64,000 nt of DNA from Siphonodentalium dalli (taxonomy: Eukaryota; Mollusca; Scaphopoda; Gadilida; Siphonodentaliidae). Within the stretch, counting starts at the first letter, position 1; each line of letters starts with the position of its first letter. The notes below the pieces were generated by a model. It saw only the letters and a program-made list of their open reading frames with translations, searched no databases and was not told where the DNA came from. The stretch lies in contig CP136061.1 in assembly GCA_032622095.1 (NCBI GenBank), forward strand, positions 257,082,077 through 257,146,076, given 5' to 3'. A program made the translations under genes and the position numbers. Positions 35,870 to 48,739 of the stretch are shown piece by piece.

Positions 35870-36190
35870 TATGTCTGTCAGGCGGTCCTTCCACTCGTCT
35901 GTCTGTTGGGATGTCTATCCATCCGTCTATCAACAATTGTTTTCTTCTCCATATTAAAGACCAAATATGTTCATATATTTCAGTATGCATGTTCCCTAGG
36001 TGACTCACAATAAGATTTGTTCAAATAAGTTCATCATATCAAATAGGTGCGAAGCTAGGGCCATAACTCTTTCCCTCCATAGTAAATCTTAAAATTTCTT
36101 CTCAAGAACCATTGAGCCTATATTAGCTTATATTTGGTATGGATGGGCCTTGGGTGACCGGGTTCAGATTTGTTCAAATTGGGTCATTTT
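35870..36190. repeat. CGTCC-rich dispersed repeat, copy 2
   Basis: The same order of landmarks as the copy near 34.6 kb: a GTCTGTC/CATCCGTC lead, TTCTTCTCCATATTAAAG, CCTAGGTGACTC, AGATTTGTTCAAAT and GCTAGGGCCATAACTC. Confidence 0.7.
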
Positions 36191-36193
36191 AGG

Positions 36194-36296
36194 AAATGAG
36201 GTCCCCATATGGTGAATTCGTTGATGCTTTTCCACGTTGTGGAATAGTGTCATTAAATTCACATTTTGTGGACCTCATTCTGCAAAGATCAGACAT
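36194..36296. mobile_element. MITE-like element C, short copy
   Basis: AATGAGGTCCCCATATGGTG faces an inverted CACATTTTGTGGACCTCATT about 100 bp away. This is an internal-deletion derivative of the family at 35334. Confidence 0.65.
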
Positions 36297-37000
36297 ACTA
36301 AATACAGACTTGGCTGTTCCAATATTATTTTCTTAACCACGTACCACTTATCCAGGTGAAATCATACCCTATTGGATATTGGGGGTATATTGATATTACT
36401 AGATGAATGGATCTCATAGATGGGGATTCACATTTGTTCTAATAGGGGCAGAGATAAGAGATTTAACTCTCCTATATCCTTGTACTAGTTGTAAAATTCA
36501 ACCTAAGAGGGGTGTGCAAAATGATTTCTGTGAACTTAGTACTGTGGTATGGTTGTCTTCTGTAAAATGTAAGAGGTTGGAGATTTGTCAGTGGTGTGCA
36601 ATTAGAAATTTCAAGTTGAAGAGCCCTGCTCATCGGAGAACCTCCATCTATGTCCATGTTTAGAACTACTTGTCTTAAGTGATATTGTCACGTACGGACT
36701 CTTGTAGTCTTCAGAGTCCCATTCTTCTCAGTCTTTACAGTCTGGTGAGCGACCCACAGTCATTGACTGTCTTGTTAAATATTTGTTGTCATCTTCACAT
36801 TTTTTGTTTATTTATTCTTGGAAATGTAATTTTCATATTTTAAGACACTACTGTATTACACGATTTGAGATCCCAATATATTATTATCTTAAATTATTTG
36901 CCATCGTTTTGTCGACGTAATCGGTAGTATACGGATGGCGACGAGGTCGGTATTTGAGATTGGACACCTGAGAACTATCTGAATATGAACACCAAGTAAC
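36297..37000. other. Unique stretch with a possible solo LTR (about 36686-36935)
   Basis: TGTCACGTACGGACTC is followed about 250 bp later by TGGCGACGAGGTCGG, which looks like a primer-binding site placed just after an LTR. There is no matching second LTR, polyprotein or clear CA terminus, so this is only a suggestion. The rest shows nothing. Confidence 0.22.
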
Positions 37001-37004
37001 AGTC

Positions 37005-37105
37005 TGTTTATGTGAAACTGAGCTTATTTTAAAATTGCGCGAAATAAGCTCATGTTGGCAATATTTGAAAACTTAAATAAGCTCTATATGGGCCTAAACG
37101 AATAG
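37005..37105. repeat. D1 arm fragment
   Basis: AACAGTCTGTTTATGTGAAA and GCGCGAAATAAGCTCATGTTGG are D1 tip motifs, followed by GCTCTATATGGGCCTAAACG. The fragment abuts the inner edge of satellite array 2, as D1 also abuts array 1 at 17.28 kb. Confidence 0.55.
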
Positions 37106-37184
37106 CGTACAGGAAGGTAACACCCTGATTGTATAGATTACCCAGGGTATCCCCCCTGAGTGTATAGAATACCCCGGTTTACAT

Positions 37185-40100
37185 GGCCCAATTCAAGTTA
37201 AATATACCGACATTAATATTAAAAAACATATTTTGTCCTTCACCTGAGCCCAAATATGATTTTAAAGACAAGGGTGCTGTATGATTTATCATGGGTGCTG
37301 TTGGTGTTGTGCCAGTCTCAGTAAACTTAGCGTACATTTGCTCCCATAGTTGCGCACGGTACGAGCGCGACTAGCAATTGTACTTCGAAATTCATTACGA
37401 CTGGTGTTGTGCCACCTGCTCACCATTAAATCACTCCCAGGTGCCCAAACTTTTGCAAACCTTCTTATACTGATGCACATCTTTCCAAAAACACTACTAG
37501 TAAGAGACATAGAAGTAGATACCTATAATGGGTCACAGGGCTCAATTCAATTTGACCATTAAAAAACCCAAATATTCCCCTCCCCCTGACCAAAGCCCAA
37601 AATCCCATTCAGATGCCCAAATAATTTTTTCCCATTGCCTCTATATATTCTAAAGTGAACTGTGGAATCCTTTTCAGAATGGGTATAGTCTGAGAGATGG
37701 CTGACTCAGAAATGTTTTCATAGGCACGGGTGCTGTATGGTTTTATCATGGTTGTTGTGGGTGTTGGGCAGTCTCCATACCCTTAAAACCCACCGAGGAG
37801 CCCAAACTTTGCGCAAACTATTTGCATAGATGCATACCTATCCACAAACAACAAAAGTGTTGAAAGTAGATACATATAATGGGTCATATGGCCCAATTCA
37901 AGTTAAATATACCAATTTCACTTGAATTGTCATGGGTGCTGTGGGTGTTGGGCTGTCTCCATACCCTTAAAACCCACCAAGGAGCCCAAACTTTTGCAAA
38001 TCTTCTTATACTGATGCAGATATTTCCAAAAACACTAGGAGACCTAGAAGTATATACCTTTACAGGACCCAATTCCAGTTAAATATACCAATTTAACCAT
38101 TAAAAAAACCAAATATCCCCCCTGAATAGAGCCCAAAATCCCATTCAGGTGCCCAAATATTTTTTTCCCATTGCCTCTATATATTCTAGAGTGTAATGTG
38201 GAATCATTTACAGAATGGGTATAGTCTGAGAGATGGCTGACTCAGAAATATGTTTTCATAGGCACGGGTGCTGTATGGTTTTATCATGGGTGCTGTGGGT
38301 GTTGGGCTGTCTCAATACCCTTAAAACCCACTGAGGAGCCCAAACTTTGTGCAAACCATTTGCATAGATGCATACCTATCCACAAACAACAAAAGTGTTG
38401 GAAGTAGATACATATAATGGGTCATATGGCCCAATTCAAGTTAAATATACCAATTTAACTTGAATTGTCATGGGTGCTGTGGGTGTTGGGCTGTCTCCAT
38501 ACCCCTAAAACCCACTAAGGAGTCCAAACTTTTGCAAATCTTCTTATACTGATGCAGATATTTCCAAAATCACTAGGAGACCTAGAAGTATATACCTTTA
38601 CAGGTCCCAATTCCAGTTAAATATACCAATTTAACCATTAAAAAAACCAAATATCCCCCTGAATAGAGCCCAAAATCCCATTCAGGTGCCCAAATATTTT
38701 TTCCCCATTGCCTCTATTTATTCTAGAGTGAAATGTGGAATCATTTACAGAATGGGTATAGTCTGAGAGATGGCTGACTCAGAAATATGTTTTCATAGGC
38801 ACGGGTGCTGTATGGTTTTATCATGGGTGCTGTGGGTGTTGGGCTGTCTCAATACCCTTAAAACCCACTGAGGAGCCCAAACTTTGTGCAAACCATTTGC
38901 ATAGATGCATACCTATCCACAAACAACAAAAGTGTTGGAAGTAGATACATATAATGGGTCATATGGCCCAATTCAAGTTAAATATACCAATTTAACTTGA
39001 ATTGTCATGGGTGCTGTGGGTGTTGGGCTGTCTCCATACCCTTAAAACCCACTAAGGAGCCCAAACTTTTGCAAATCTTCTTATACTGATGCAGATATTT
39101 CCAAAATCACTAGGAGACCTAGAAGTATATACCTTTACAGGACCCAATTCCAGTTAAATATACCAATTTAACCATTAAAAAAAACAAATATCCCCCCTGA
39201 ATAGAGCCCAAAATCCCATTCAGGTGCCCAAATATTTTTTTCCCATTGCCTCTATATATTCTAGAGTGAAATGTGGAATCATTTACAGAATGGGTATAGT
39301 CTGAGAGATGGCTGACTCAGAAATATGTTTTCATAGGCACGGGTGCTGTATGGTTTTATCATGGGTGCTGTGGGTGTTGGGCTGTCTCAATACCCTTAAA
39401 ACCCACTGAGGAGCCCAAACTTTGTGCAAACCATTTGCATAGATGCATACCTATCCACAAACAACAAAAGTGTTGGAAGTAGATACATATAATGGGTCAT
39501 ATGGCCCAATTCAAGTTAAATATACCAATTTAACTTGAATTGTCATGGGTGCTGTGGGTGTTGGGCTGTCTCCATACCCTTGAAACCCACTAAGGAGCCC
39601 AAACTTTTGCAAATCTTCTTATACTGATGCAGATATTTCCAAAATCACTAGGAGACCTAGAAGTATATACCTTTACAGGTCCCAATTCCAGTTAAATATA
39701 CCAATTTAACCATTAAAAAAACCAAATATCCCCCCTGAATAGAGCCCAAAATCCCATTCAGGTGCCCAAATAGTTTTTCCCCATTGCCTCTATATATTCT
39801 AGAGTGAAATGTGGAATCATTTACAGAATGGGTATAGTCTGAGAGATGGCTGACTCAGAAATATGTTTTCATAGGCACGGGTGCTGTATGGTTTTATCAT
39901 GGGTGCTGTGGGTGTTGGGCTGTCTCAATACCCTTAAAACCCACTGAGGAGCCCAAAGTTTGTGCAAACCATTTGCATAGATGCATACCTATCCACAAAC
40001 AACAAAAGTGTTGGAAGTAGATACATATAATTGGTCATATGGCCCAATTCATGTTAAATATACCAATTTAACTTGAATTGTCATGGGTGCTGTGGGTGTT

Positions 40101-43100
40101 GGGCTGTCTCCATACCCTTAAAACCCACTAAGGAGCCCAAACTTTTGCAAATCTTCTTATCCTGATGCAGATATTTCCAAAAACACTAGGAGACCTAGAA
40201 GTATATACCTTTACAGGACCCAATTCCAGTTAAATATACCAATTTAACCATTAAAAAAACCAAATATCCCCCCTGAATAGAGCCCAAAATCCCATTCAGG
40301 TGCCCAAATATTTTTTTCCCATTGCCTCTATATATTCTAGAGTGAAATGTGGAATCATTTACAGAATGGGTATAGTCTGAGAGATGGCTGACTCAGAAAT
40401 ATGTTTTCATAGGCACGGGTGCTGTATGGTTTTATCATGGGTGCTGTGGGTGTTGGGCTGTCTCAATACCCTTAAAACCCACTGAGGAGCCCAAACTTTG
40501 TGCAACCATTTGCATAGATGCATACCTATCCACAAACAACAAAAGTGTTGGAAGTAGATACATATAATGGGTCATATGGCCCAATTCAAGTTAAATATAC
40601 CAATTTAACTTGAATTGTCATGGGTGCTGTGGGTGTTGGGCTGTCTCCATACCCTTAAAACCCACTAAGGAGCCCAAACTTTTGCAAATCTTCTTATACT
40701 GATGCAGATATTTCCAAAATCACTAGGAGACCTAGAAGTATATACCTTTACAGGACCCAATTCCAGTTAAATATACCAATTTAACCATTAACAAAACCAA
40801 ATATCCCCCCTGAATAGAGCCCAAAATGCCATTCAGGTGCCCAAATATTTTTTTCCCATTGCCTCTATATATTCTAGAGTGAAATGTGGAATCATTTACA
40901 GAATGGGTATAGTCTGAGAGATGGCTGACTCAGAAATATGTTTTCATAGGCACGGGTGCTGTATGGTTTTATCATGGGTGCTGTGGGTGTTGGGCTGTCT
41001 CAATACCCTTAAAACCCACTGAGGAGCCCAAACTTTGTGCAAACCATTTGCATAGATGCATACCTATCCACAAACAACAAAAGTGTTGGAAGTAGATACA
41101 TATAATTGGTCATATGGCCCAATTCATGTTAAATATACCAATTTAACTTGAATTGTCATGGGTGCTGTGGGTGTTGGGCTGTCTCCATACCCTTAAAACC
41201 CACTAAGGAGCCCAAACTTTTGCAAATCTTCTTATACTGATGCAGATATTTCCAAAAACACTAGGAGACCTAGAAGTATATACCTTTACAGGACCCAATT
41301 CCAGTTAAATATACCAATTTAACCATTAAAAAAACCAAATATCCCCCCTGAATAGAGCCCAAAATCCCATTCAGGTGCCCAAATATTTTTTTCCCATTGC
41401 CTCTATATATTCTAGAGTGTAATGTGGAATCATTTACAGAATGGGTATAGTCTGAGAGATGGCTGACTCAGAAATATGTTTTCATAGGCACGGGTGCTGT
41501 ATGGTTTTATCATGGGTGCTGTGGGTGTTGGGCTGTCTCAATACCCTTAAAACCCACTGAGGAGCCCAAACTTTGTGCAAACCATTTGCATAGATGCATA
41601 CCTATCCACAAACAACAAAAGTGTTGGAAGTAGATACATATAATGGGTCATATGGCCCAATTCAAGTTAAATATACCAATTTAACTTGAATTGTCATGGG
41701 TGCTGTGGGTGTTGGGCTGTCTCCATACCCTTAAAACCCACTAAGGAGCCCAAACTTTTGCAAATCTTCTTATACTGATGCAGATATTTCCAAAATCACT
41801 AGGAGACCTAGAAGTATATACCTTTACAGGACCCAATTCCAGTTAAATATACCAATTTAACCATTAAAAAAACAAAATATCCCCCCTGAATAGAGCCCAA
41901 AATCCCATTCAGGTGCCCAAATATTTTTTTCCCATTGCCTCTATATATTCTAGAGTGAAATGTGGAATCATTTACAGAATGGGTATAGTCTGAGAGATGG
42001 CTGACTCAGAAATATGTTTTCATAGGCACGGGTGCTGTATGGTTTTATCATGGGTGCTGTGGGTGTTGGGCTGTCTCAATACCCTTAAAACCCACTGAGG
42101 AGCCCAAACTTTGTGCAACCATTTGCATAGATGCATACCTATCCACAAACAACAAAAGTGTTGGAAGTAGATACATATAATGGGTCATATGGCCCAATTC
42201 AAGTTAAATATACCAATTTAACTTGAATTGTCATGGGTGCTGTGGGTGTTGGGCTGTCTCTATACCCTTAAAACCCACTAAGGAGCCCAAACTTTTGCAA
42301 ATCTTCTTATACTGATGCAGATATTTCCAAAATCACTAGGAGACCTAGAAGTATATACCTTTACAGGACCCAATTCCAGTTAAATATACCAATTTAACCA
42401 TTAACAAAACCAAATATCCCCCTGAATAGAGCCCAAAATGCCATTCAGGTGCCCAAATATTTTTTTCCCATTGCCTCTATATATTCTAGAGTGAAATGTG
42501 GAATCATTTACAGAATGGGTATAGTCTGAGAGATGGTTGACTCAGAAATATGTTTTCATAGGCACGGGTGCTGTATGGTTTTATCATGGGTGCTGTGGGT
42601 GTTGGGCTGTCTCAATACCCTTAAAACCCACTGAGGAGCCCAAACTTTGTGCAAACCATTTGCATAGATGCATACCTATCCACAAACAACAAAAGTGTTG
42701 GAAGTAGATACATATAATGGGTCATATGGCCCAATTCAAGTTAAATATACCAATTTAACTTGAATTGTCATGGGTGCTGTGGGTGTTGGGCTGTCTCCAT
42801 ACCCCTAAAACCCACTAAGGAGCCCAAACTTTTGCAAATCTTCTTATACTGATGCAGATATTTCCAAAATCACTAGGAGACCTAGAAGTATATACCTTTA
42901 CAGGTCCCAATTCCAGTTAAATATACCAATTTAACCATTAAAAAAACCAAATATCCCCCCTGAATAGAGCCCAAAATCCCATTCAGGTGCCCAAATATTT
43001 TTTCCCCATTGCCTCTATATATTCTAGAGTGAAATGTGGAATCATTTACAGAATGGGTATAGTCTGAGAGATGGCTGACTCAGAAATATGTTTTCATAGG

Positions 43101-45545
43101 CACGGGTGCTGTATGGTTTTATCATGGGTGCTGTGGGTGTTGGGCTGTCTCAATACCCTTAAAACCCACTGAGGAGCCCAAACTTTGTGCAAACCATTTG
43201 CATAGATGCATACCTATCCACAAACAACAAAAGTGTTGGAAGTAGATACATATAATGGGTCATATGGCCCAATTCAAGTTAAATATACCAATTTAACTTG
43301 AATTGTCATGGGTGCTGTGGGTGTTGGGCTGTCTCCATACCCTTAAAACCCACTAAGGAGCCCAAACTTTTGCAAATCTTCTTATACTGATGCAGATATT
43401 TCCAAAATCACTAGGAGACCTAGAAGTATATACCTTTACAGGACCCAATTCCAGTTAAATATACCAATTTAACCATTAAAAAAACCAAATATCCCCCCTG
43501 AATAGAGCCCAAAATCCCATTCAGGTGCCCAAATATTTTTTCCCATTGCCTCTATATATTCTAGAGTGAAATGTGGAATCATTTACAGAATGGGTATAGT
43601 CTGAGAGATGGCTGACTCAGAAATATGTTTTCATAGGCACGGGTGCTGTATGGTTTTATCATGGGTGCTGTGGGTGTTGGGCTGTCTCAATACCCTTAAA
43701 ACCCACTGAGGAGCCCAAACTTTGTGCAACCATTTGCATAGATGCATACCTATCCACAAACAACAAAAGTGTTGGAAGTAGATACATATAATGGGTCATA
43801 TGTCCCAATTCAAGTTAAATATACCAATTTAACTTGAATTGTCATGGGTGCTGTGGGTGTTGGGCTGTCTCCATACCCTTAAAACCCACTAAGGAGCCCA
43901 AACTTTTGCAAATCTTCTTATACTGATGCAGATATTTCCAAAATCACTAGGAGACCTAGAAGTATATACCTTTACAGGACCCAATTCCAGTTAAATATAC
44001 CAATTTAACCATTAAAAAAACCAAATATCCCCCCTGAATAGAGCCCAAAATCCCATTCAGGTGCCCAAATATTTTTTTCCCATTGCCTCTATATATTCTA
44101 GAGTGAACTGTGGAATCATTTACAGAATGGGTATAGTCTGAGAGATGGTTGACTCAGAAATGTGTTTTCATAGGCACGGGTGCTGTATGGTTTTATCATG
44201 GGTGCTGTGGGTGTTGGGCTGTCTCAATACCCTTAAAACCCACTGAGGAGCCCAAACTTTGTGCAAACCATTTGCATAGATGCATACCTATCCACAAACA
44301 ACAAAAGTGTTGGAAGTAGATACATATAATGGGTCATATGTCCCAATTCAAGTTAAATATACCAATTTAACTTGAATTGTCATGGGTGCTGTGGGTGTTG
44401 GGCTGTCTCCATACCCTTAAAACCCACTAAGGAGCCCAAACTTTTGCAAATCTTCTTATACTGATGCAGATATTTCCAAAATCACTAGGAGACCTAGAAG
44501 TATATACCTTTACAGGACCCAATTCCAGTTAAATATACCAATTTAACCATTAAAAAAACCAAATATCCCCCCTGAATAGAGCCCAAAATCCCATTCAGGT
44601 GCCCAAATATTTTTTTCCCATTGCCTCTATATATTCTAGAGTGAACTGTGGAATCATTTACAGAATGGGTATAGTCTGAGAGATGGTTGACTCAGAAATG
44701 TGTTTTCATAGGCACGGGTGCTGTATGGTTTTATCATGGGTGCTGTGGGTGTTGGGCTGTCTCAATACCCTTAAAACCCACTGAGGAGCCCAAACTTTGT
44801 GCAAACCATTTGCATAGATGCATACCTATCCACAAACAACAAAGGTGTTGGAAGTAGATACATATAATGGGTCATATGGCCCAATTCAATTTAAATATAC
44901 CAATTTAACTTGAATTGTCATGGGTGCTGTGGGTGTTGGGCTGTCTCCATACCCCTAAAACCCACTAAGGAGCCCAAACTTTTGCAAATCTTCTTATACT
45001 GATGCAGATATTTCCAAAATCACTAGGAGACCTAGAAGTATATACCTTTACAGGTCCCAATTCCAGTTAAATATACCAATTTAACCATTAAAAAAACCAA
45101 ATATCCCCCCTGAATAGAGCCCAAAATCCCATTCAGGTGCCCAAATATTTTTTCCCCATTGCCTCTATATATTCTAGAGTGAAATGTGGAATCATTTACA
45201 GAATGGGTATAGTCTGAGAGATGGCTGACTCAGAAATATGTTTTCATAGGCACGGGTGCTGTATGGTTTTATCATGGGTGCTGTGGGTGTTGGGCTGTCT
45301 CAATACCCTTAAAACCCACTGAGGAGCCCAAACTTTGTGCAAACCATTTGCATAGATGCATACCTATCCACAAACAACAAAAGTGTTGGAAGTAGATACA
45401 TATAATTGGTCATATGGCCCAATTCATGTTAAATATACCAATTTAACTTGAATTGTCATGGGTGCTGTGGGTGTTGGGCTGTCTCCATACCCTTAAAACC
45501 CACTAAGGAGCCCAAACTTTGTGCAAACTATTTGTATATAGATGC
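37185..45545 (-). repeat. Satellite array 2: same 538-bp unit, inverted, about 15 copies
   Basis: GAGAGATGG-type landmarks recur every 536-539 bp (about 37690, 38226, 38764 and on to 45212). Read on the minus strand the unit has the same A (long) plus B (short) order and junction hairpin as array 1. Array-specific differences are shared by nearly all its units (for example GAATAGAGCCCAAAAT here against ACCAGAGCCCAAAAT in the inverted reading of array 1), so each array has been homogenised separately. The first 500 bp (37185-37680) are diverged and include a roughly 80-bp foreign stretch; the right end is abrupt at about 45545 in ACAACAACAACA. Confidence 0.96.
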
Positions 45546-46590
45546 ATACCTATCCACAAACAACAACAACAACAGTGTCTATAGTATAGTATTTGAGGAG
45601 CATTGCCATTATGGAATTTATTCTGTCATTTGTCAACTATTTACAGCTTATTTTTTTATATAAATAACTAAACACCTTATGAGATGTCTGGAAAATAATG
45701 ATATATTATTGTGACCCATTATAGGTATATAACTGTAAGGAAACACAGATTTATAAAACTTTAGTCATGTTATCTGAGAGATAGATGTCTTTGTTAGCTA
45801 TTCTGGTCATTACTGTATACTGATATTCTGAAATTACGATCTTGCGCCGTTGCGCATGCCCGCCCGGATGTTTACATTATTAGCATTGTTTGTATACAAT
45901 CGGTTTGTTATGGGTGGGTGGTTGGTCTCCGAGCTCGAGCTTTATGTCTCTCCTTTTTTACGTACACCATCGTGTATATACTATTTTCGCGCTGCTTTTG
46001 TTTGGTAAGCGCGAGAGGGAACCCCAACCGGAAAGGTCAGATTTACGCATGCGCACAAATCTAACAGGATGGTCTTTCGTCGCAGGCTATCCAGATTTAA
46101 CGGTGCGCGGATATCAACAAAGTTTTGAAGATGCCGATTTGAACTTGAAGTTGAAAAGCTGAATACTGAAATAACTAATTATCTAACTAATAATCTATTT
46201 AGAGCTGATCAATGTGTTCGACCAACCAGGAATAAATAAAATAAAAGTTAGATACTTGTATTAATTTGACATTGTTAGAATAATTTATTGCGAATTTCAG
46301 TCGACGAGTGACATTCACATTGGGGAGGATTTTTAATTTAAGATTTCTCTTCACTTCATTATCTTTGAAAAGTGGGGTGGGGTGTGGGTGTGACAATGTT
46401 AGCTGACTGTCTAATCCCCAACTTTGGTAAAAATTGTCAACATTAGGAAATATGTAGACGACACAAGTACACCTTTGGAAATTTCAGACCAAAAACAGGT
46501 TGAATTTGAAAGTATAGTTGAAACTGTTCTGAATCTGAAACTGATAGCTTGAATTTCCAAACAGTATTTATTGTGAAATTTGTTGTTTTA
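45546..46590. other. Unique stretch right of array 2
   Basis: Contains the block 45834-45940 that matches 1908-2010 in inverted orientation, including GGGTGGGTGGTTGGTCTCC. A 90-residue frame at 45890-46162 has no recognisable domain. CGCGAGAGGGAACCCCAACC near 46010 has an inverted match near 50190. No gene is called. Confidence 0.4.
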
Positions 46591-47034
46591 AAGATGCATA
46601 ATTCGAATTAACGCTCCCAAATGACTATTTATTTGGATTTGGGAATGAAAAATAATTGATTCGAGTTGAGAAACCCACCTATCAAAGCTCTGACTCGAGT
46701 CAGAGTGATCAGATATTCTCTTTTTGAAATTTGTTATTTCTCGAAATGTGCAATTATTTGTGGCCCAGAAAAGAGTCGTCAAACCGATGGTTTTGACAAA
46801 ATTCCGGATGAAGATGGATAACTCTATAATCAAGTGGTGATTTTGCCAAATTTTGTTGAACAACATGTTGATAAATAACACATTTTGAGAAATGTTATAC
46901 CATTGTTGACAGCCGTTAGCATTATTGTGTTGTAATTAATTGGTTCTGATAACAAAAGCGTATTTTGAAGAAATGTTGTTGTAACTTGTTGATATGGGGA
47001 CCGTCTGATCGGATTGAGTACCCTACCTTTAAGA
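46590..47034. mobile_element. Palindromic element E, diverged copy 2
   Basis: Shares GATGGATAACTCTATAATCA, a TTGATTCGAGT/AAACCCA block, and the terminal CGGATTGAGTACC...CCTTTAA with the element at 33451. It is inverted relative to copy 1 at that end. The left end is unclear. Confidence 0.6.
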
Positions 47035-47244
47035 TTAACACAAAAAGTATGAAATTGTTTAGGTACCATTTGCAAAATTTCTCCCAAACTGTGGGGGGGG
47101 GTGCAACTGAAGACCCTCTATCTACACTCTACAGAAACATCCCTATACTGGAGTCACTGGATGTAAACCATTTGAAAATGAATGGTGGCGTGGGGGGAAG
47201 GAGCCTAGAGGGGTTGTTATGGTGTAATGACAATCAGTAATTAG

Positions 47245-48739
47245 TGGTTAAGTAGTCCTGCTAAATTGCTATCATGCTGGTGGGTCCTGCTTAATTGCTA
47301 TGATGCTGGTATGGCAAACTAATGATGTCAAGATTTGAAAAAGTATTGTTTAATAAGTTAAACTTTTCTTGTTATTTTCATGATCTTTGGTTTATCTGAA
47401 CAAATCGAGGAAAAGCCATTATATGTATAACACATTCAAAAACATGTACCGGTACTGTATATTGCAATATATGTTATTAGAGGCTGTGTTATTTGTAACA
47501 AACTGACCATATTTGAGATATCAATTCCCCTCATTTTGTAAGCACCAGCACAGCCATTTTTTAAATATTTAAAAATTGTCATGTTCATGGATGTTTCATA
47601 CAAACTCTGGCTTTTTTCAAATCGCTCTGGCCCAACACTGTGGAATTTACAAATTTAGAAAACACTAGCTGGAGTTTGAGCTGATAATAAACACTCTTCA
47701 TTGATCATCTATGGTATTATAATTTATTAGTCCCTGTTTATGTCATCTGAGGTCAAAGGTGCCTATCTCATGATATTCCCCTATTGTGATAAAACACACC
47801 CTTTATTGCTCATAATTATATGATAATTAGTAAAACTTTTAAGTTCCCCTTTATGGTCAACAGCACCATCGGCACCTATCCAATGGTACTCCATGGGTCA
47901 AAATACCCCTGCATACCAATTTCCAGTGACCATGGTCAAATCATTATGGGGATATGATTAACTATTTAATTAAAAATGTTTATTAGTTTCCCTGTAAGTC
48001 GTCTGAGACCAGCAGCACCCATTCCATGATACTCCTCAGGTCAATTTTCAACGACCAGATTCCAACCATTTTGGGTATATAATTAAATTAATTATTAGTG
48101 CCCTTTTAATGATGCCAACGGCACCTATACCACGACACTCACTGGCTTCAATTGACCTCTGTGTACAAATGTTCTAATAAGCTGATGAAAAACAATCTGT
48201 ATTGTTATGCCACTTTAAAGAGTATTCTGTGATCCATGTCACATGTCCCTGACAATCTCTTGGTCAAGTTACCCATGTGTACCAATTTTCCACATATCGT
48301 CTAAGCTAATAATAATTACTCTTTATTGAACATCTGTACCCCTTTAAGTCATATGGTGTCATAGGTACATATCGCATGGTCCCTCTTTAATCTGTCTGAG
48401 GTCAAAGGCACCTACCACATGACATTCCTCTGGTCAATTTAATCCTGTGTAACAATTTTCAGCTCCATGGGTACAACCATTTTAGGTACCGGTATGTAAT
48501 TAATTATTTAATTTAATTTAATCATGAATAATTAGTGCCCTTTTAAGACATCTGATCATTCTGTGATTCTGATGTCAATGGCAAATATTCTGATTTAATT
48601 CACAAACAAACATAATTTTGTGGTATCAGTATAGACAACAGTACTTTTTATTAACAGCATCAGTTTGCCTTACCAGCATCATATCAAAATTCAGCAGGAC
48701 CCACCAGCAGCATAGCAAATTAGCAGGACCACTTAACCA
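47245..48739. mobile_element. 1.5-kb TIR element
   Basis: The inverted ends 47245-47320 and 48662-48739 match over about 76 bp (TGGTTAAGTRGTCCTGCTAA to TGGYAWGGCAAACT), with a duplicated GGTCCTGCT...TGCTGGT motif inside each. The body contains a diverged tandem repeat and no coding region, so it is a non-autonomous DNA transposon of unknown superfamily. The target duplication is not clear. Confidence 0.72.
47725..48610. repeat. Diverged tandem repeat of about 130 bp inside the TIR element
   Basis: Six or so weak copies share TTAGTGCCCTTTTAAG, CATCTGAGGTCAAAGGCACC, CATGATACTCCTC, ACCAATTTTCAG and ATAATTAATTATTTAA-like landmarks in the same order. Confidence 0.65.

Noticed and set aside
45890-46162. 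90-residue plus-strand frame right of array 2
   Set aside because: No domain or splice context; its first part lies in the block duplicated near 1.9 kb where the frame is not maintained.
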